Positions 16,473 through 24,952 are shown, counted from the first letter of the stretch. The stretch: 64,000 nucleotides of DNA from an uncultured Oscillospiraceae bacterium (GCA_934660965.1 CAKUIM010000007.1:17358-81357), one strand, 5' to 3'. The notes: generated by a model from the sequence alone, not told the origin. Translations and numbers: made by a program.

Positions 16473-17693
16473 ATGCGCGCCTATGAACGCCTTTTGAAGT
16501 ACGCCGCCGTCCACACCGCCTCCGCCGAGGGGCAGGGCGTCACCCCCAGCACCCCCTGCCAGTGGGACCTTGCCCATATGCTGGTAGAGGAGCTTGCCGC
16601 CCTGGGCCTTGAAAACCCCGGCGTGGACGAGAACTGCATCGTCACCGCGTGGCTCCCCGCCACCCCGGGCTGTGAGAACGCCCCCGCCCTGGGCCTGCTC
16701 TCCCATATGGACACCTCCCCCGCCTTCTCCGGCGAGAACGTCCGCCCCATCCTCCACGAGAATTATGACGGCGGCGATATCGTCCTGCCCAAGGACGGCC
16801 GGGTCATCCGGGTCTCCGACTTCCCCTTCCTCTCCGCCCTCAAGGGCCAGACCCTCATCACCGCCGACGGCTCCACCCTGCTGGGCGCCGACGACAAGGC
16901 GGGCATCGCGGAGATCATGACCCTCTGTCAGGATCTTCTTGCCTCCGGCGCGCCCCACGGCCGGCTGTGCGTCGCCTTCACCCCCGACGAGGAGATCGGC
17001 GAGGGCCCTGACCACTTCGATGTGGCGCGCTTCGGCGCCCGGTACGCCTACACCGTGGACGGCGCCGCCGCCGGCAGCATCGAGTACGAGAACTTCAACG
17101 CCGCCTCCGCCCGGGTGGACATCACCGGCGTGTCCGTCCATCCCGGCTCCGCCAAGGGCATCATGGAGAACGCCCTGCTCATCGCCATGGAATTGAACGC
17201 CCTGCTCCCCGCCGACGCCGTCCCCGGCAAGACCAGCGGCTACGAGGGCTTCTTCCACCTCGACCAGCTCAGCGGCAGCGTGGCCTCCGCCCGGATGGAC
17301 TACATCATCCGCGACCACGACATGGAAAAGTTTGAGGCCAAAAAGGCCCTTATCGAGCGTGCTGTCCAGACCGTTCAGGCTGCCCACCCCACCGCCAGGC
17401 TGGAGCTGACCGTCAAGGACAGCTACTACAACATGTCCCGCCAGCTCCAGGGCTGCATGCACCTGGTGGAGAACGCCGAAAAGGCCGCCCGCATGGCCGG
17501 CGTAGAGCCGGTGGTGGAGCCCATCCGCGGCGGCACCGACGGCGCCCGGCTCTCCTATATGGGCCTTCCCTGCCCCAACCTGGGCACCGGCGCGGGCAAC
17601 TTCCACGGCCCCTACGAGCTTGCAAGCGTGGAGCAGATGGACCAGGTGGTGGAGATCCTCAAAAACATCGTCGCCCTCTACGCCCAGTTCTGA
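16473..17693 (+). CDS. pepT: Peptidase T (tripeptidase)
   Basis: A 406-residue M20B zinc aminotripeptidase; E. coli PepT has 408. Metal and catalytic motifs: LLSHMDTSP near residue 76 (His and following Asp), LGADDKAGIAE (bridging Asp), FTPDEEIGEG (general-base Glu and metal Glu), YTVDGAAAGSIEYE, GVSVHPGSAKG, and PIRGGTDGARLSYMGLP before the final NFHGPYE histidine. The start is the second ATG (MRAYERLL) because the AGAAAGG site is 12 nt upstream, while the first ATG at 16461 directly abuts it. A TATACT at 16415-16420 may be its -10, with no convincing -35. Confidence 0.92.
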   Translation: MRAYERLLKYAAVHTASAEGQGVTPSTPCQWDLAHMLVEELAALGLENPGVDENCIVTAWLPATPGCENAPALGLLSHMDTSPAFSGENVRPILHENYDGGDIVLPKDGRVIRVSDFPFLSALKGQTLITADGSTLLGADDKAGIAEIMTLCQDLLASGAPHGRLCVAFTPDEEIGEGPDHFDVARFGARYAYTVDGAAAGSIEYENFNAASARVDITGVSVHPGSAKGIMENALLIAMELNALLPADAVPGKTSGYEGFFHLDQLSGSVASARMDYIIRDHDMEKFEAKKALIERAVQTVQAAHPTARLELTVKDSYYNMSRQLQGCMHLVENAEKAARMAGVEPVVEPIRGGTDGARLSYMGLPCPNLGTGAGNFHGPYELASVEQMDQVVEILKNIVALYAQF

Positions 17694-17702
17694 CCTTCGC
17701 CG

Positions 17703-17819
17703 TCAAGCGGACAGCAGGGCCAGCTCCGCCTCCGCCTCGCTGCGGGTGTCCGCTGAAAAGCAGAACTCCCCGTTCAGATAAACCTCAACATGGCCCCGGA
17801 CAAACTCGATCTCATACAT
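17703..17819 (-). CDS. Small conserved-looking protein, 38 residues
   Basis: An open frame on the minus strand, convergent to pepT and ending 9 nt from its stop. It starts MYEIEFVRGHVEVYLNGEF and ends with an acidic helix (SEAEAELALL). AAAGGGG lies about 11 nt before the ATG. Composition looks protein-like: alternating beta strand (FVRGHVEVYLNG), a turn, then a helix. I recall similar tiny YEIEFV...VEVY proteins in Oscillospiraceae genomes, but could not check this. No function is known. Confidence 0.5.
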   Translation of the reverse strand: MYEIEFVRGHVEVYLNGEFCFSADTRSEAEAELALLSA

Positions 17820-17930
17820 GGCGGACACGCCCCTTTCCTGTTTCTGTATGCAGGATACCACACGTGCAGTCCTATAAACCGGACTTTCAGCGTCCTGTCC
17901 CCATTTTTACCCAAGGAGGAATCACAAACT

Positions 17931-18296
17931 ATGGAAGTCATTCATCACGAGCCCCACGGCCGCGCCAGCCGCATTGTAGAGTACAACGGCGTTTTGTATT
18001 TCGACATGCACGGTGCCGCCGGCGCCACCGAGCGCCCCATGTCCATGTACGAGCAGGCCACCGTCCTGCTCCACCGCTATGACGAACTGCTGGCCCAGTA
18101 CGGCTCGGACAAGCGCCACATCCTGCGCGCCGAGATCGTCCTGCGCAGCGCTGACGACCTGGACGAATTCAACCGCGCCTGGACCGAGTGGGTGGAGGAC
18201 GGCTATCAGCCCGCCCGGGCCACCCACACCGGCTCCGTCCTGCCCGCGGGCATGCTGGTGGGCATCTTCGTCACCGCCGCCAAGAAGGACGCCTGA
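17931..18296 (+). CDS. Rid family (YjgF/YER057c/UK114) protein
   Basis: A 121-residue single-domain protein; the start is the ATG 11 nt after AAGGAGG. The fold is recognised from VEYNGVLYFDMHGAAG near the start, the helix MSMYEQATVLLHRYDELLAQYG, the strand ILRAEIVLRSADDLDEFNRAW, and the ending ARATHTGSVLPAGMLVGIFVTA. RidA itself hydrolyses reactive enamine/imine intermediates. The C-terminal RxxxxGxxLPxxxxVEIE pattern is altered here (ATHTGSVLPAGMLVGI), so this may be a different Rid subgroup. It has its own terminator at 18315. Confidence 0.8.
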   Translation: MEVIHHEPHGRASRIVEYNGVLYFDMHGAAGATERPMSMYEQATVLLHRYDELLAQYGSDKRHILRAEIVLRSADDLDEFNRAWTEWVEDGYQPARATHTGSVLPAGMLVGIFVTAAKKDA

Positions 18297-18314
18297 TTTT
18301 CCCCCGCAAATGCC

Positions 18315-18349
18315 AAAAACCGCGCTTCCCAGTGGGAAGCGCGGTTTTT
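18315..18349. terminator. Terminator between the Rid gene and ymdB
   Basis: A perfect stem with arms AAAAACCGCGCTTCCC/GGGAAGCGCGGTTTTT and an AGT loop. Poly-A and poly-T flanks allow function on both strands for these convergent genes. Confidence 0.88.
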
Positions 18350-18389
18350 CCTGTCTTTTATGCGGCTCTCGGCGGTCTCCGCCCGGCCC

Positions 18390-19169
18390 TCATTCCTCCA
18401 AATCCAGCCGCTCCGCGCCGGTGCACCGGCCCTTGGCAGTGTCGATGGTAAAGAGCACCGATTCCAGCTTCTGCGGCCCCGCCGCCGGCTGGAACCGCTG
18501 GGGCAGCCCGCCGAGAAAGCGGTTGATGGCCTGCTCCGGCCGGATTCCGATGACCCCCATGGCAGGCCCGGTCATGCCAAGGTCGGTGACGTACCCCAGC
18601 CCCCCGGGCAGCACCCGGCAGTCCGCCGTGGGCACGTGGGTGTGGGTGCCCCACAGCGCCTGGGCCCGGCCGTCCAGATACCAGGCCATGGCCTCCTTCT
18701 CGCTGGTGGCCTCGGCGTGAAAATCCACCAGCGTCACGTCCGCCCCCTCCCCGGCCAGGATGGCGTCCATGGCGGTAAAGGGGTTATCAAAGTTGGCGTC
18801 CAGCCCGCACCGGCCGATGAGGTTTACCACCCGGATGCGCAGCCCCCGGGGCCCGTCATAAACGCCCCAGCCCCGGCCCGGAGCCCGTGCGGTGTAGTTG
18901 GCTGGCCGGAGGAGGTAGGGATTGTCCTCCATCATGGGTACGATCTGTAATTTATCCCAGGTGTGATTGCCCAGTGTAATCGCATCGGCGCCGGCGGAGA
19001 AGATGTCCTCCGCCTGCCGTGGCAGCAGCCCGTTGGAGGCGGCGTTCTCCCCGTTGACCACCGTAAACCCTGCGCCGCACATCCTTCGCAGCCCGGGCAG
19101 CCTGCGGCAGAGAAAGTCAACGCCTTCCTCCCCCACCACGTCGCCCACGGCCAGCACGCGAAGCTCCAT
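18390..19169 (-). CDS. ymdB: YmdB family metallophosphoesterase
   Basis: A 259-residue protein of the YmdB/DR1281 family, which in Bacillus hydrolyses 2',3'-cyclic nucleotides and affects biofilm and motility fate. Motifs run in order: LAVGDVVGEEG, VVNGENAASNG, ITLGNHTWDK, RPANY, VNLIGRCGLD, VDFHAEATSEKEAMAWYLDGR, WGTHTHVPTAD and YVTDLGMTGP. These supply the dimetal ligands. The second ATG is chosen because AAAGGA lies 9 nt ahead of it; the upstream ATG is only 3 nt from that site. The family's ymdA/rny partner is not nearby. Confidence 0.9.
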   Translation of the reverse strand: MELRVLAVGDVVGEEGVDFLCRRLPGLRRMCGAGFTVVNGENAASNGLLPRQAEDIFSAGADAITLGNHTWDKLQIVPMMEDNPYLLRPANYTARAPGRGWGVYDGPRGLRIRVVNLIGRCGLDANFDNPFTAMDAILAGEGADVTLVDFHAEATSEKEAMAWYLDGRAQALWGTHTHVPTADCRVLPGGLGYVTDLGMTGPAMGVIGIRPEQAINRFLGGLPQRFQPAAGPQKLESVLFTIDTAKGRCTGAERLDLEE

Positions 19170-19221
19170 CCTCATCCATCCTTTCCATCCGGCCGGGTCC
19201 GCATGCGGCCCGTTTCTCCCG

Positions 19222-19935
19222 TCACACGGCGCCGGGCAGCAGCTTATAGCCCCGGTACTCCTGCAAAAGGGCGCCCATGTTGCTGTAGCCCGTCTTGCGG
19301 TAGATGTTGCGCATGTGGGTGCGCACCGTGTTCATAGACACCACCAGCGCGTCCGCCACCCCCTGATAGGTCTTGCCGGCGAAGAAGAGGTCCACCACCT
19401 CAAGCTCCCGCTTGGTCAGGCCGTGCTTCCGGCAGAAGGCCTGCTCCCCCGCCGTTTTCTTCTCCAGATCCCGGCGGACGTAGTCCTCCAGATGGGCGGA
19501 CTTCCAGATGGTGCACACCACCAGCTCCAGCTGCCCGTCCCGGCCAAACACCGGTGAGCCCATCACAATGCCCGTGTCCATCCGTCCGTCCTTCAAAATG
19601 GTGCCGATGGACCGCACCCCCCGGCGCTCCCGGATGACCTCCGGCGTCACGCCGCCCTCAAAGAGGTTGTTCTGCCGCTCCAGCTCCTCCACCGAGCGGC
19701 CCACCACCTCCTCCGCCCGGATACCGGTGGCCTCCTCATAGGCGCGGTTTACATAAACCGTCGTCCCCTGGGCGTCGGCGATGTACACGCCCACGGCCAG
19801 ATGGTCCAGGATGCGCCGGCAGTCCTGCCCGGCCCGCTCCTGCTCCAGGTCGCTCAGGGCGGCGGCCGCGGCGGCCTTGTCCTCCCCCTCCGGGAGCCGG
19901 CCGATGATCTCGTACAGCTGAGAAATAGGTTCCAT
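19222..19935 (-). CDS. PAS domain LuxR-type transcriptional regulator
   Basis: A 237-residue regulator. A PAS domain occupies about residues 38-150 (ILDHLAVGVYIADAQGTTVYVN, then ATGIRAEEVVGRS). A LuxR HTH fills the last 60 residues (LTKRELEVVDLFFAGKTYQGVA, then VSMNTVRTHMRNIYRKTG). No receiver or transmembrane segment is present, so it is a one-component cytosolic sensor. The ATG has AAAGGGG about 11 nt upstream. It sits alone between ymdB (52 nt) and serA (166 nt). Its targets and ligand are unknown. Confidence 0.85.
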   Translation of the reverse strand: MEPISQLYEIIGRLPEGEDKAAAAAALSDLEQERAGQDCRRILDHLAVGVYIADAQGTTVYVNRAYEEATGIRAEEVVGRSVEELERQNNLFEGGVTPEVIRERRGVRSIGTILKDGRMDTGIVMGSPVFGRDGQLELVVCTIWKSAHLEDYVRRDLEKKTAGEQAFCRKHGLTKRELEVVDLFFAGKTYQGVADALVVSMNTVRTHMRNIYRKTGYSNMGALLQEYRGYKLLPGAV

Positions 19936-20057
19936 GGCGCGCGCCCCTTTCTCTTCCGGCCGCCTGCCCGTCGCCGCGGCCGGTGTGTTCCCGGACAGTA
20001 TATCACGTCCGCCGCCGCCGCACAAGCGGCAGCTTTCCCGCCGGCCCCGGAAAGACG

Positions 20058-20085
20058 CATCGCCGGCCCCTTTGGGGCCGGCGAT
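20058..20085 (-). terminator. Probable terminator of serC-serA
   Basis: A perfect 12-bp stem ATCGCCGGCCCC/GGGGCCGGCGAT with a 3-nt loop. The T-tail on the minus strand (GCGTCTTT) is weak. Confidence 0.55.
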
Positions 20086-20101
20086 AGAAAAATTCCTGCG
20101 G

Positions 20102-21265
20102 TCAGATCACCCGCAGCCGGATGATGCCGGGGATGGCGCGGATGCCCGCCAGGGCCTCCTCCTCGGCGGCGGCGCCCAGATCCACCAGGGTATAGGCGTA
20201 ATCCCCCCGGGACTTGTTGGTCATGTTCTCCACGTTGATGCCGTTTTTGGACAGCTGCAGGGTGATGTTGGCCAGCATGGCGGGGATGTTCTTGTGAACG
20301 ATGCACAGCCGCTGCACGCCGGAGCGCTCCATCTCCACGTTGGGGAAGTTGACGGAGTTTTTGATGTTGCCGTTCTCAAGGTAATCCTTGAGCTGCCGGG
20401 CAGCCATCACCGCGCAGTTCTCCTCGCTCTCCGGGGAGGACGCACCCAGATGGGGGATGGCCACCACATTTTTGGCCAGGGTGATGGTGTTGTCCGGGAA
20501 GTCGGTAACATAGCAGGCCGCCTTGCCCGATTCCAGCGCGGCGATCATGGCCTCGTCGTCCACAAGCTCGCCCCGGGCCAGGTTCAGGATGCGCACCCCG
20601 TCCTTCATGGCGGCAAGGGCCTCGGCGTTAACGGTGCCGCGGGTGGCGTCGGTATAGGGCAGGTGGAGGGTCACATAGTCGGCCCGGCGGTAGAGCTCGC
20701 CCAGGTCCTTCACCACGTGGACGTGGCGGTCCAGCCGCAGGGCGGTGTCCACCGAGAGATAGGGGTCATAACCGTAGACCTCCATGCCGAGGGACAGGGC
20801 GGCGTTTGCCACCAGCACGCCGATGGCCCCCAGCCCGATGACGCCCAGGGTCTTATGGTAGATCTCCGGCCCCACAAAGGCGGACTTGCCCTTTTCCACC
20901 GCGGCGGCCACGTCCACCCCGGGGGTCGCGGCCTGCTCCCGCACCCAGTCGGCCCCGCCCAGCACATTGCGGGAGGCCAGCAGCAGCGCGCAGATGGCAA
21001 GCTCCTTCACGGCGTTGGCGTTGGCGCCGGGGGTGTTGAACACCACGATGCCCGCCTGGGCACAGCGCTCCACCGGGATGTTGTTGGTGCCCGCCCCGGC
21101 CCGGGCGATGGCAAGGAGCGACTCCGGGAAGGGATAGTCGTGGAGCTTTGCCGAGCGCACCAGGATGCCGTCCTCATTATAGAGGTCGCTGCCCGCCCGG
21201 TAGTCCGGCCCCAGCACGTCAAGGCCGGCCTGAGCGATGGCATTCATCGTCTTAATCTGAAACAT
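20102..21265 (-). CDS. serA: D-3-phosphoglycerate dehydrogenase
   Basis: A 387-residue SerA of the short form with a C-terminal ACT domain. It oxidises 3-phosphoglycerate to 3-phosphohydroxypyruvate, the first step of serine synthesis. Substrate domain: AGAGTNNIPVERCAQAGI. Nucleotide fold: TLGVIGLGAIGVLVANAA, then LHLPYTDATRG, LNLARGELVDDEAM with the catalytic Arg, and AIPHLGASSPESEENCA with the catalytic His. The ACT segment at about 315-387 (MLANITLQLSKNGINVENM) suggests serine feedback. It follows serC by 15 nt. Confidence 0.93.
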   Translation of the reverse strand: MFQIKTMNAIAQAGLDVLGPDYRAGSDLYNEDGILVRSAKLHDYPFPESLLAIARAGAGTNNIPVERCAQAGIVVFNTPGANANAVKELAICALLLASRNVLGGADWVREQAATPGVDVAAAVEKGKSAFVGPEIYHKTLGVIGLGAIGVLVANAALSLGMEVYGYDPYLSVDTALRLDRHVHVVKDLGELYRRADYVTLHLPYTDATRGTVNAEALAAMKDGVRILNLARGELVDDEAMIAALESGKAACYVTDFPDNTITLAKNVVAIPHLGASSPESEENCAVMAARQLKDYLENGNIKNSVNFPNVEMERSGVQRLCIVHKNIPAMLANITLQLSKNGINVENMTNKSRGDYAYTLVDLGAAAEEEALAGIRAIPGIIRLRVI

Positions 21266-21280
21266 GTCTCCCGCCCCCCT

Positions 21281-22366
21281 TCAGTTGGCCTTGTCAAAGG
21301 CGCGGATGAAATCGGCCAGCTTTTCAACGCCCTCTACCGGCATGGCGTTGTAGATGGACGCGCGCATGCCGCCCACATTCCGGTGGCCCTTGAGGTTGAC
21401 AAAGCCGGCGGCGGTGGCCTCGGCGACGAATTTGGCGTCCAGCTCGGCATTGCCGGTGCGGAAGGTCACGTTCATGTCCGACCGGCTGCCCTTCTCCGCC
21501 GGGCAGGTGAAGAGGCGGGAATCGTCCAGCACGTCGTAGAGAAGCGCGGCCTTGCCGTGCTTGAGCTTCTCCATGCCCTCAACGCCGCCCTTGCCGTCCA
21601 GCCACTCCAGCACCAGGCCCAGCATATAAATGCACCAGCAGGGGGGCGTGTTGTACATGGAGTCCTTGTCGATCATGGTCTTGTAGCTCATCATCAGCGG
21701 GGTATAGGGCAGCTCGCCGCCGGCCAGATCCTCCCGGACGATGGCGATGGTCAGCCCCGCCGGGGCCAGGTTCTTCTGGGCGCCGCCGAAGATGATGCCG
21801 TACTTGGATACGTCCACCGCCCGGCTCAGGAAATCGGAGGACATGTCGCACACGATGGGCACGTCGCCGGTGTCGGGGACATACTGCCACTCGGTGCCGT
21901 AAATGGTGTTGTTGGCACAGTAGTAGAAATAGCTGGCCTCCGGGTCCAGCTTAAGCTGATCCTGGGCGGGGATATAGGTGTGATTGCGGTCCTCGCTGGA
22001 GGCGGCCAGATTGATGGTGCCGTACTTCTTGGCCTCTTTATAGGCGATGTTGGCGAAGTTGCCGGTGACGGCGTAGTCCGCCTTGCCCGTGCGGCCCATC
22101 AGGTTCAGGGGCACCATGGAGAACTGGGCGGAGGCGCCCCCCTGCAGGAAGAGCACCCTGTAGTTGTCGGGCACGCGGAACAGGCGGATGAAATTCGCCT
22201 TGGCGTCCTCAAAAATCTTCTCAAAGACCTTAGATCGGTGGCTCATCTCCATAACAGACATACCGGACCCCTGATAATTGGTGATCTCAGACCCGGCACG
22301 GGTGAGCACTTCCAGCGGCAGCATGGAAGGGCCAGCGGAAAAATTATAAACGCGATTGGTTCCCAT
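21281..22366 (-). CDS. serC: Phosphoserine aminotransferase
   Basis: A 361-residue class V PLP aminotransferase making 3-phosphoserine from phosphohydroxypyruvate and glutamate. It shows YNFSAGPSMLPLEVL at the start, LFLQGGASAQFSMVP (phosphate/PLP loop), CDMSSDFLSR with the PLP-ring Asp, and YGIIFGGAQKNLAPAG with the Schiff-base Lys. It ends with GHRNVGGMRASIYNAMP. Length and order match SerC. It is the first gene of serC-serA; the serB phosphatase is not in the window. The strong promoter is at 22432-22461. Confidence 0.95.
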   Translation of the reverse strand: MGTNRVYNFSAGPSMLPLEVLTRAGSEITNYQGSGMSVMEMSHRSKVFEKIFEDAKANFIRLFRVPDNYRVLFLQGGASAQFSMVPLNLMGRTGKADYAVTGNFANIAYKEAKKYGTINLAASSEDRNHTYIPAQDQLKLDPEASYFYYCANNTIYGTEWQYVPDTGDVPIVCDMSSDFLSRAVDVSKYGIIFGGAQKNLAPAGLTIAIVREDLAGGELPYTPLMMSYKTMIDKDSMYNTPPCWCIYMLGLVLEWLDGKGGVEGMEKLKHGKAALLYDVLDDSRLFTCPAEKGSRSDMNVTFRTGNAELDAKFVAEATAAGFVNLKGHRNVGGMRASIYNAMPVEGVEKLADFIRAFDKAN

Positions 22367-22431
22367 GAGTCATACTCCTCTCTTTCGGTCTTTTGGTTTA
22401 GTTTAATAGCGCTTTAGTGCGCTGTAACCTT

Positions 22432-22461
22432 ATTATATGGGCCCCATCCAGTTTCTGTCAA
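22432..22461 (-). promoter_or_regulatory. serC-serA promoter
   Basis: TTGACA and TATAAT on the minus strand with an 18-nt spacer. An imperfect inverted repeat, AGCGC-6-GCGCT at 22409-22424, lies in the leader just after the -10. I saw no T-box or riboswitch-like fold. Confidence 0.75.
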
Positions 22462-22784
22462 TGCCATTATCCTCCTGAAATCCGTCATGACCCATACGCA
22501 TTTTTGGTGATGTTTCCTCTTTTCTCCGGGCCCGCCTGCCTGATTTTGCAGGATTCGGCGGCCCATCCGTCTTTTTCCCGCCTTCCGCGCCCTCCGCCGG
22601 GTGCTTTCCCCATCTCTTTTCCCGGGCAGCGCCCGCCGGGCGTGCCCCGGTTTTGGTCCTTTTCACGTGGCCCCGCGCGGCGCGGGGCGACAACTTCTCC
22701 GCCTGTGCCACTTGTTTTTTCCGGGCCGTTCCTTTAATATAGTAGTATATTCGGCGCCTGCGGGCGCTTACAGGAGGCGTTACT
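22462..22784. other. Intergenic region between serC and the hydrogenase island
   Basis: No convincing open frame. It holds a GC palindrome at 22670-22688 (GCCCCGC/GCGGGGC arms) without a T-tail; a similar one lies near 54093. A weak candidate promoter for the next gene is TTGTTT at 22712 with TAATAT at 22735, followed by ACAGGAGGC 9 nt before the ATG. Confidence 0.45.
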
Positions 22785-23129
22785 ATGAAACTGGAGGAAG
22801 TCCGCCGTATTCTCTGCGCCGATGTGCTGTGCGGAGAGGAAGCCCTCGACCAGGAGGTCAGCTCCGCCTGCGGCAGCGATTTCATGAGCGATGTCCTGAC
22901 CTTTGTCAGCCCCCAGCCCTCCCTTCTGCTCACCGGCCTTGTCAACCCCCAGGTGATCCGCACCGCAGACATGGTGGATGCACGCTGCATCGTATTTGTC
23001 CGGGGAAAGGTCCCCGACGCGGATATGCTGGAGCTGGCCCGCCAGCGCCAGATGGTGGTGATGGCCACAGCCCTGCGCATGTACCCGGCCTGCGGCCTTC
23101 TCTACACCGCCGGCCTGCGGGGGGACTGA
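22785..23129 (+). CDS. DRTGG domain protein, first copy
   Basis: A 114-residue protein resembling stand-alone DRTGG-domain proteins found next to clostridial [FeFe] hydrogenases. Marks are CGSDFMSDVLTF near residue 30, LLTGLVNPQVIRTADMVDARCIVFVRGK, and a C-terminal AR..QMVVMATALRMYPACGLLY. The fold is related to a CBS-adjacent ligand-binding domain; its ligand is unknown. It starts a five-gene run (gaps 4-59 nt) with an ATPase, a hydrogenase-like Fe-S protein, a second DRTGG protein and a PHP protein, so a sensory or maturation role is plausible. Confidence 0.75.
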   Translation: MKLEEVRRILCADVLCGEEALDQEVSSACGSDFMSDVLTFVSPQPSLLLTGLVNPQVIRTADMVDARCIVFVRGKVPDADMLELARQRQMVVMATALRMYPACGLLYTAGLRGD

Positions 23130-23133
23130 CGGC

Positions 23134-23559
23134 ATGGAGAGCATCCGCCTGACCTACGCCGTGGCGGGAGGGGATCTGACCATGGCGGGGGAGGCCTCCA
23201 GCCAGGTCAAGCAGACCCTGCGCAAGCTGGCGCTGGACGCCGATACCATCCGCCGGGTGTCCGTGTGCATGTACGAGGGTGAGATCAATATGGTCATCCA
23301 CGCAAACGGCGGCACCGCCACGGTGGAAATCGGCCTTGATGACATCACCATCACCCTGGCCGACTCCGGCCCGGGCATCCCCGACGTGGACCTTGCCATG
23401 AAGGCGGGCTACTCCACCGCCAGCGCGGTGGCCCGTGACCTGGGCTTCGGCGCCGGCATGGGCCTTCCCAACATGAAAAAATACAGCGATGAGATGACCA
23501 TCGAATCCACCGTAGGGGTGGGCACCACGGTCACGCTGCTCATCCGTATTCCGCAATAG
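23134..23559 (+). CDS. Anti-sigma-factor-like ATP-binding protein (GHKL)
   Basis: A 141-residue single GHKL ATPase domain similar to RsbW/SpoIIAB kinases. N-box: EGEINMVIHANGG; G1 box: DSGPGIPD; lid and G2: GFGAGMGLPNMKKY; final strand GVGTTVTLLI. It lacks any phosphoacceptor or sensor domain. It starts 4 nt after the preceding DRTGG gene, so translation is likely coupled. In clostridia this protein is a constant neighbour of the hydrogenase-like Fe-S protein encoded next. It may phosphorylate a partner protein, but no STAS or sigma factor is visible here. Confidence 0.85.
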   Translation: MESIRLTYAVAGGDLTMAGEASSQVKQTLRKLALDADTIRRVSVCMYEGEINMVIHANGGTATVEIGLDDITITLADSGPGIPDVDLAMKAGYSTASAVARDLGFGAGMGLPNMKKYSDEMTIESTVGVGTTVTLLIRIPQ

Positions 23560-23602
23560 CCCCGGGCGCGCCCAGCGCCCCTTGTCATGGGAGGTGTTTC
23601 CT

Positions 23603-24952
23603 ATGCGCCACTCCGTGGCCCTTGATCTGAAAAAATGCCGGGGCTGCACCACCTGCATCAAAAGCTGCCCCACCGAGGCCATCCGGGTCCGCAACGGCAA
23701 GGCCACCGTCCTGCCCAACCGCTGCATCGACTGCGGCACCTGCATCCGGGTATGCCCCCACAAGGCAGTGCAGTCCCTGTGCGACACGCTCCGCGACCTG
23801 CAGGACTATCCCTACACCGTGGCCGTGCCCGACCCGGCGCTTTACGGCCAGTTCCAGAATCTGGACGACCGGGAGATCATTCTTAACGCCCTGCCCGCCC
23901 TGGGCTTTGACGAGGTGTTCGAGTCCGCCGCCGCCAGCGAGCTGCTCTCCGACGCCGCCCGGCAGCGCATCCAAAACGGAGAGGGCCGTGTCCTGCCTGA
24001 GATCTCCTCCGCCTGCCCGGCGGTCGTGCGGCTCATTTCCATCCGTTTCCCCAAGCTCATCAGCCACATCGCCCCCATCGTCACCCCCTCGGAGCTTGCC
24101 GCCATCCTCGCCCGCAAACGGGCCGCGGAGGCCACCGGCCTTCCGCCGGAGCAGATCGGGGTGTTCTCCATCGTCCCCTGCTCCTCCCTTGTCACCGCCG
24201 CCCACTCGCCGGTGGGCCTTGACAAGCCGGTGCTCAACGGCGCCTTCGCCATCCGGGACGTGTATCTTGCCCTGCTGGAGCCCATGCGCCGGCTGGACCC
24301 GGAGGCCCTGCGCCCCCTGTCCCGCTCGGGTATTATGGGGGTAAGCTGGGCCTACGCCGGGGGCGAGTCCGCCTCCCACCTGCGGGAGCGCTATGTGGCG
24401 GTAGACGGCATCGACAATGTCATCAGGATGCTCGAGGACATTGAGGACGGCCGCTTCCCCGAGGCGGACTTTGTGGAACTGCGCGCCTGCACCCAGGGCT
24501 GCGTGGGGGGCTGCCTGAACGTGGAGAACCCCTTCGGCGCCAAAATGCGCCTGAAAAAGGTCATGCATGAGCTGCCCGTTTCCCGGACGGAAATCGCCGG
24601 CCAGGCCGACGCCCTGGACATCCTCCGCTCCGCTCGCCGCCCGGAATTTCTCCCCGCCCTGCAGCTCGACTCCAACCGGCTGCGGGCCATGGAAAAGATG
24701 ACCCGCATCCAGGCCCTGGAGCGGCAGCTGCCCGGCCTGCGCTGCGGCTCCTGCGGCGCCCCCTCCTGCCACGCCTTCGCCGAGGACGTGGTCATGGGCC
24801 GGGCCCGGGAGGATGACTGCATCTTCAAGGTGCGCGAGCGCATGCAGCACATGACCGGCGCGCCGGACGCAGATGACTATCTGCCCGCTCCCTTCCGCCG
24901 CCCCCATGAGAGCTCCGGCTCCGGCCCCGACTCCGTCTCCTCCCGCCGCTGA
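23603..24952 (+). CDS. Sensory-type [FeFe]-hydrogenase-like iron-sulfur protein
   Basis: A 449-residue protein; the ATG is 8 nt after GGGAGG. Two ferredoxin [4Fe-4S] motifs lie at residues 12-55 (CRGCTTCIKSCP, CIDCGTCIRVCP). The hydrogenase large-domain follows with Cys138 (SSACP), Cys193 (VPC) and Cys296/Cys300 (ACTQGC). The Cys138-Cys193 spacing of 55 equals that in clostridial CpI, so four H-cluster cysteines appear kept. The proton-relay Cys before Cys138 is Ala, as reported for sensory HydS proteins. The usual KKxE and GGGQP residues are missing. A further Fe-S motif, CGSCGAPSCHAF...C, is near 390-420. Catalysis is doubtful; hydrogen or redox sensing is inferred. Confidence 0.82.
   Translation: MRHSVALDLKKCRGCTTCIKSCPTEAIRVRNGKATVLPNRCIDCGTCIRVCPHKAVQSLCDTLRDLQDYPYTVAVPDPALYGQFQNLDDREIILNALPALGFDEVFESAAASELLSDAARQRIQNGEGRVLPEISSACPAVVRLISIRFPKLISHIAPIVTPSELAAILARKRAAEATGLPPEQIGVFSIVPCSSLVTAAHSPVGLDKPVLNGAFAIRDVYLALLEPMRRLDPEALRPLSRSGIMGVSWAYAGGESASHLRERYVAVDGIDNVIRMLEDIEDGRFPEADFVELRACTQGCVGGCLNVENPFGAKMRLKKVMHELPVSRTEIAGQADALDILRSARRPEFLPALQLDSNRLRAMEKMTRIQALERQLPGLRCGSCGAPSCHAFAEDVVMGRAREDDCIFKVRERMQHMTGAPDADDYLPAPFRRPHESSGSGPDSVSSRR

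Noticed and set aside
14613..17693. A single large protein spanning the spoVA genes and peptidase T
   Set aside because: The frame is open only by chance; a terminator and a start with ribosome site separate pepT, and spoVAD/spoVAE are in other frames.
19934..22417. An 827-codon plus-strand frame opposite serA-serC
   Set aside because: Antisense to two clearly conserved enzymes; no motif or ribosome site.
22367..22440. Possible T-box or serine riboswitch ahead of serC
   Set aside because: The leader is about 65 nt and shows no specifier loop, AGGGTGG-like T-box sequence or antiterminator pair.
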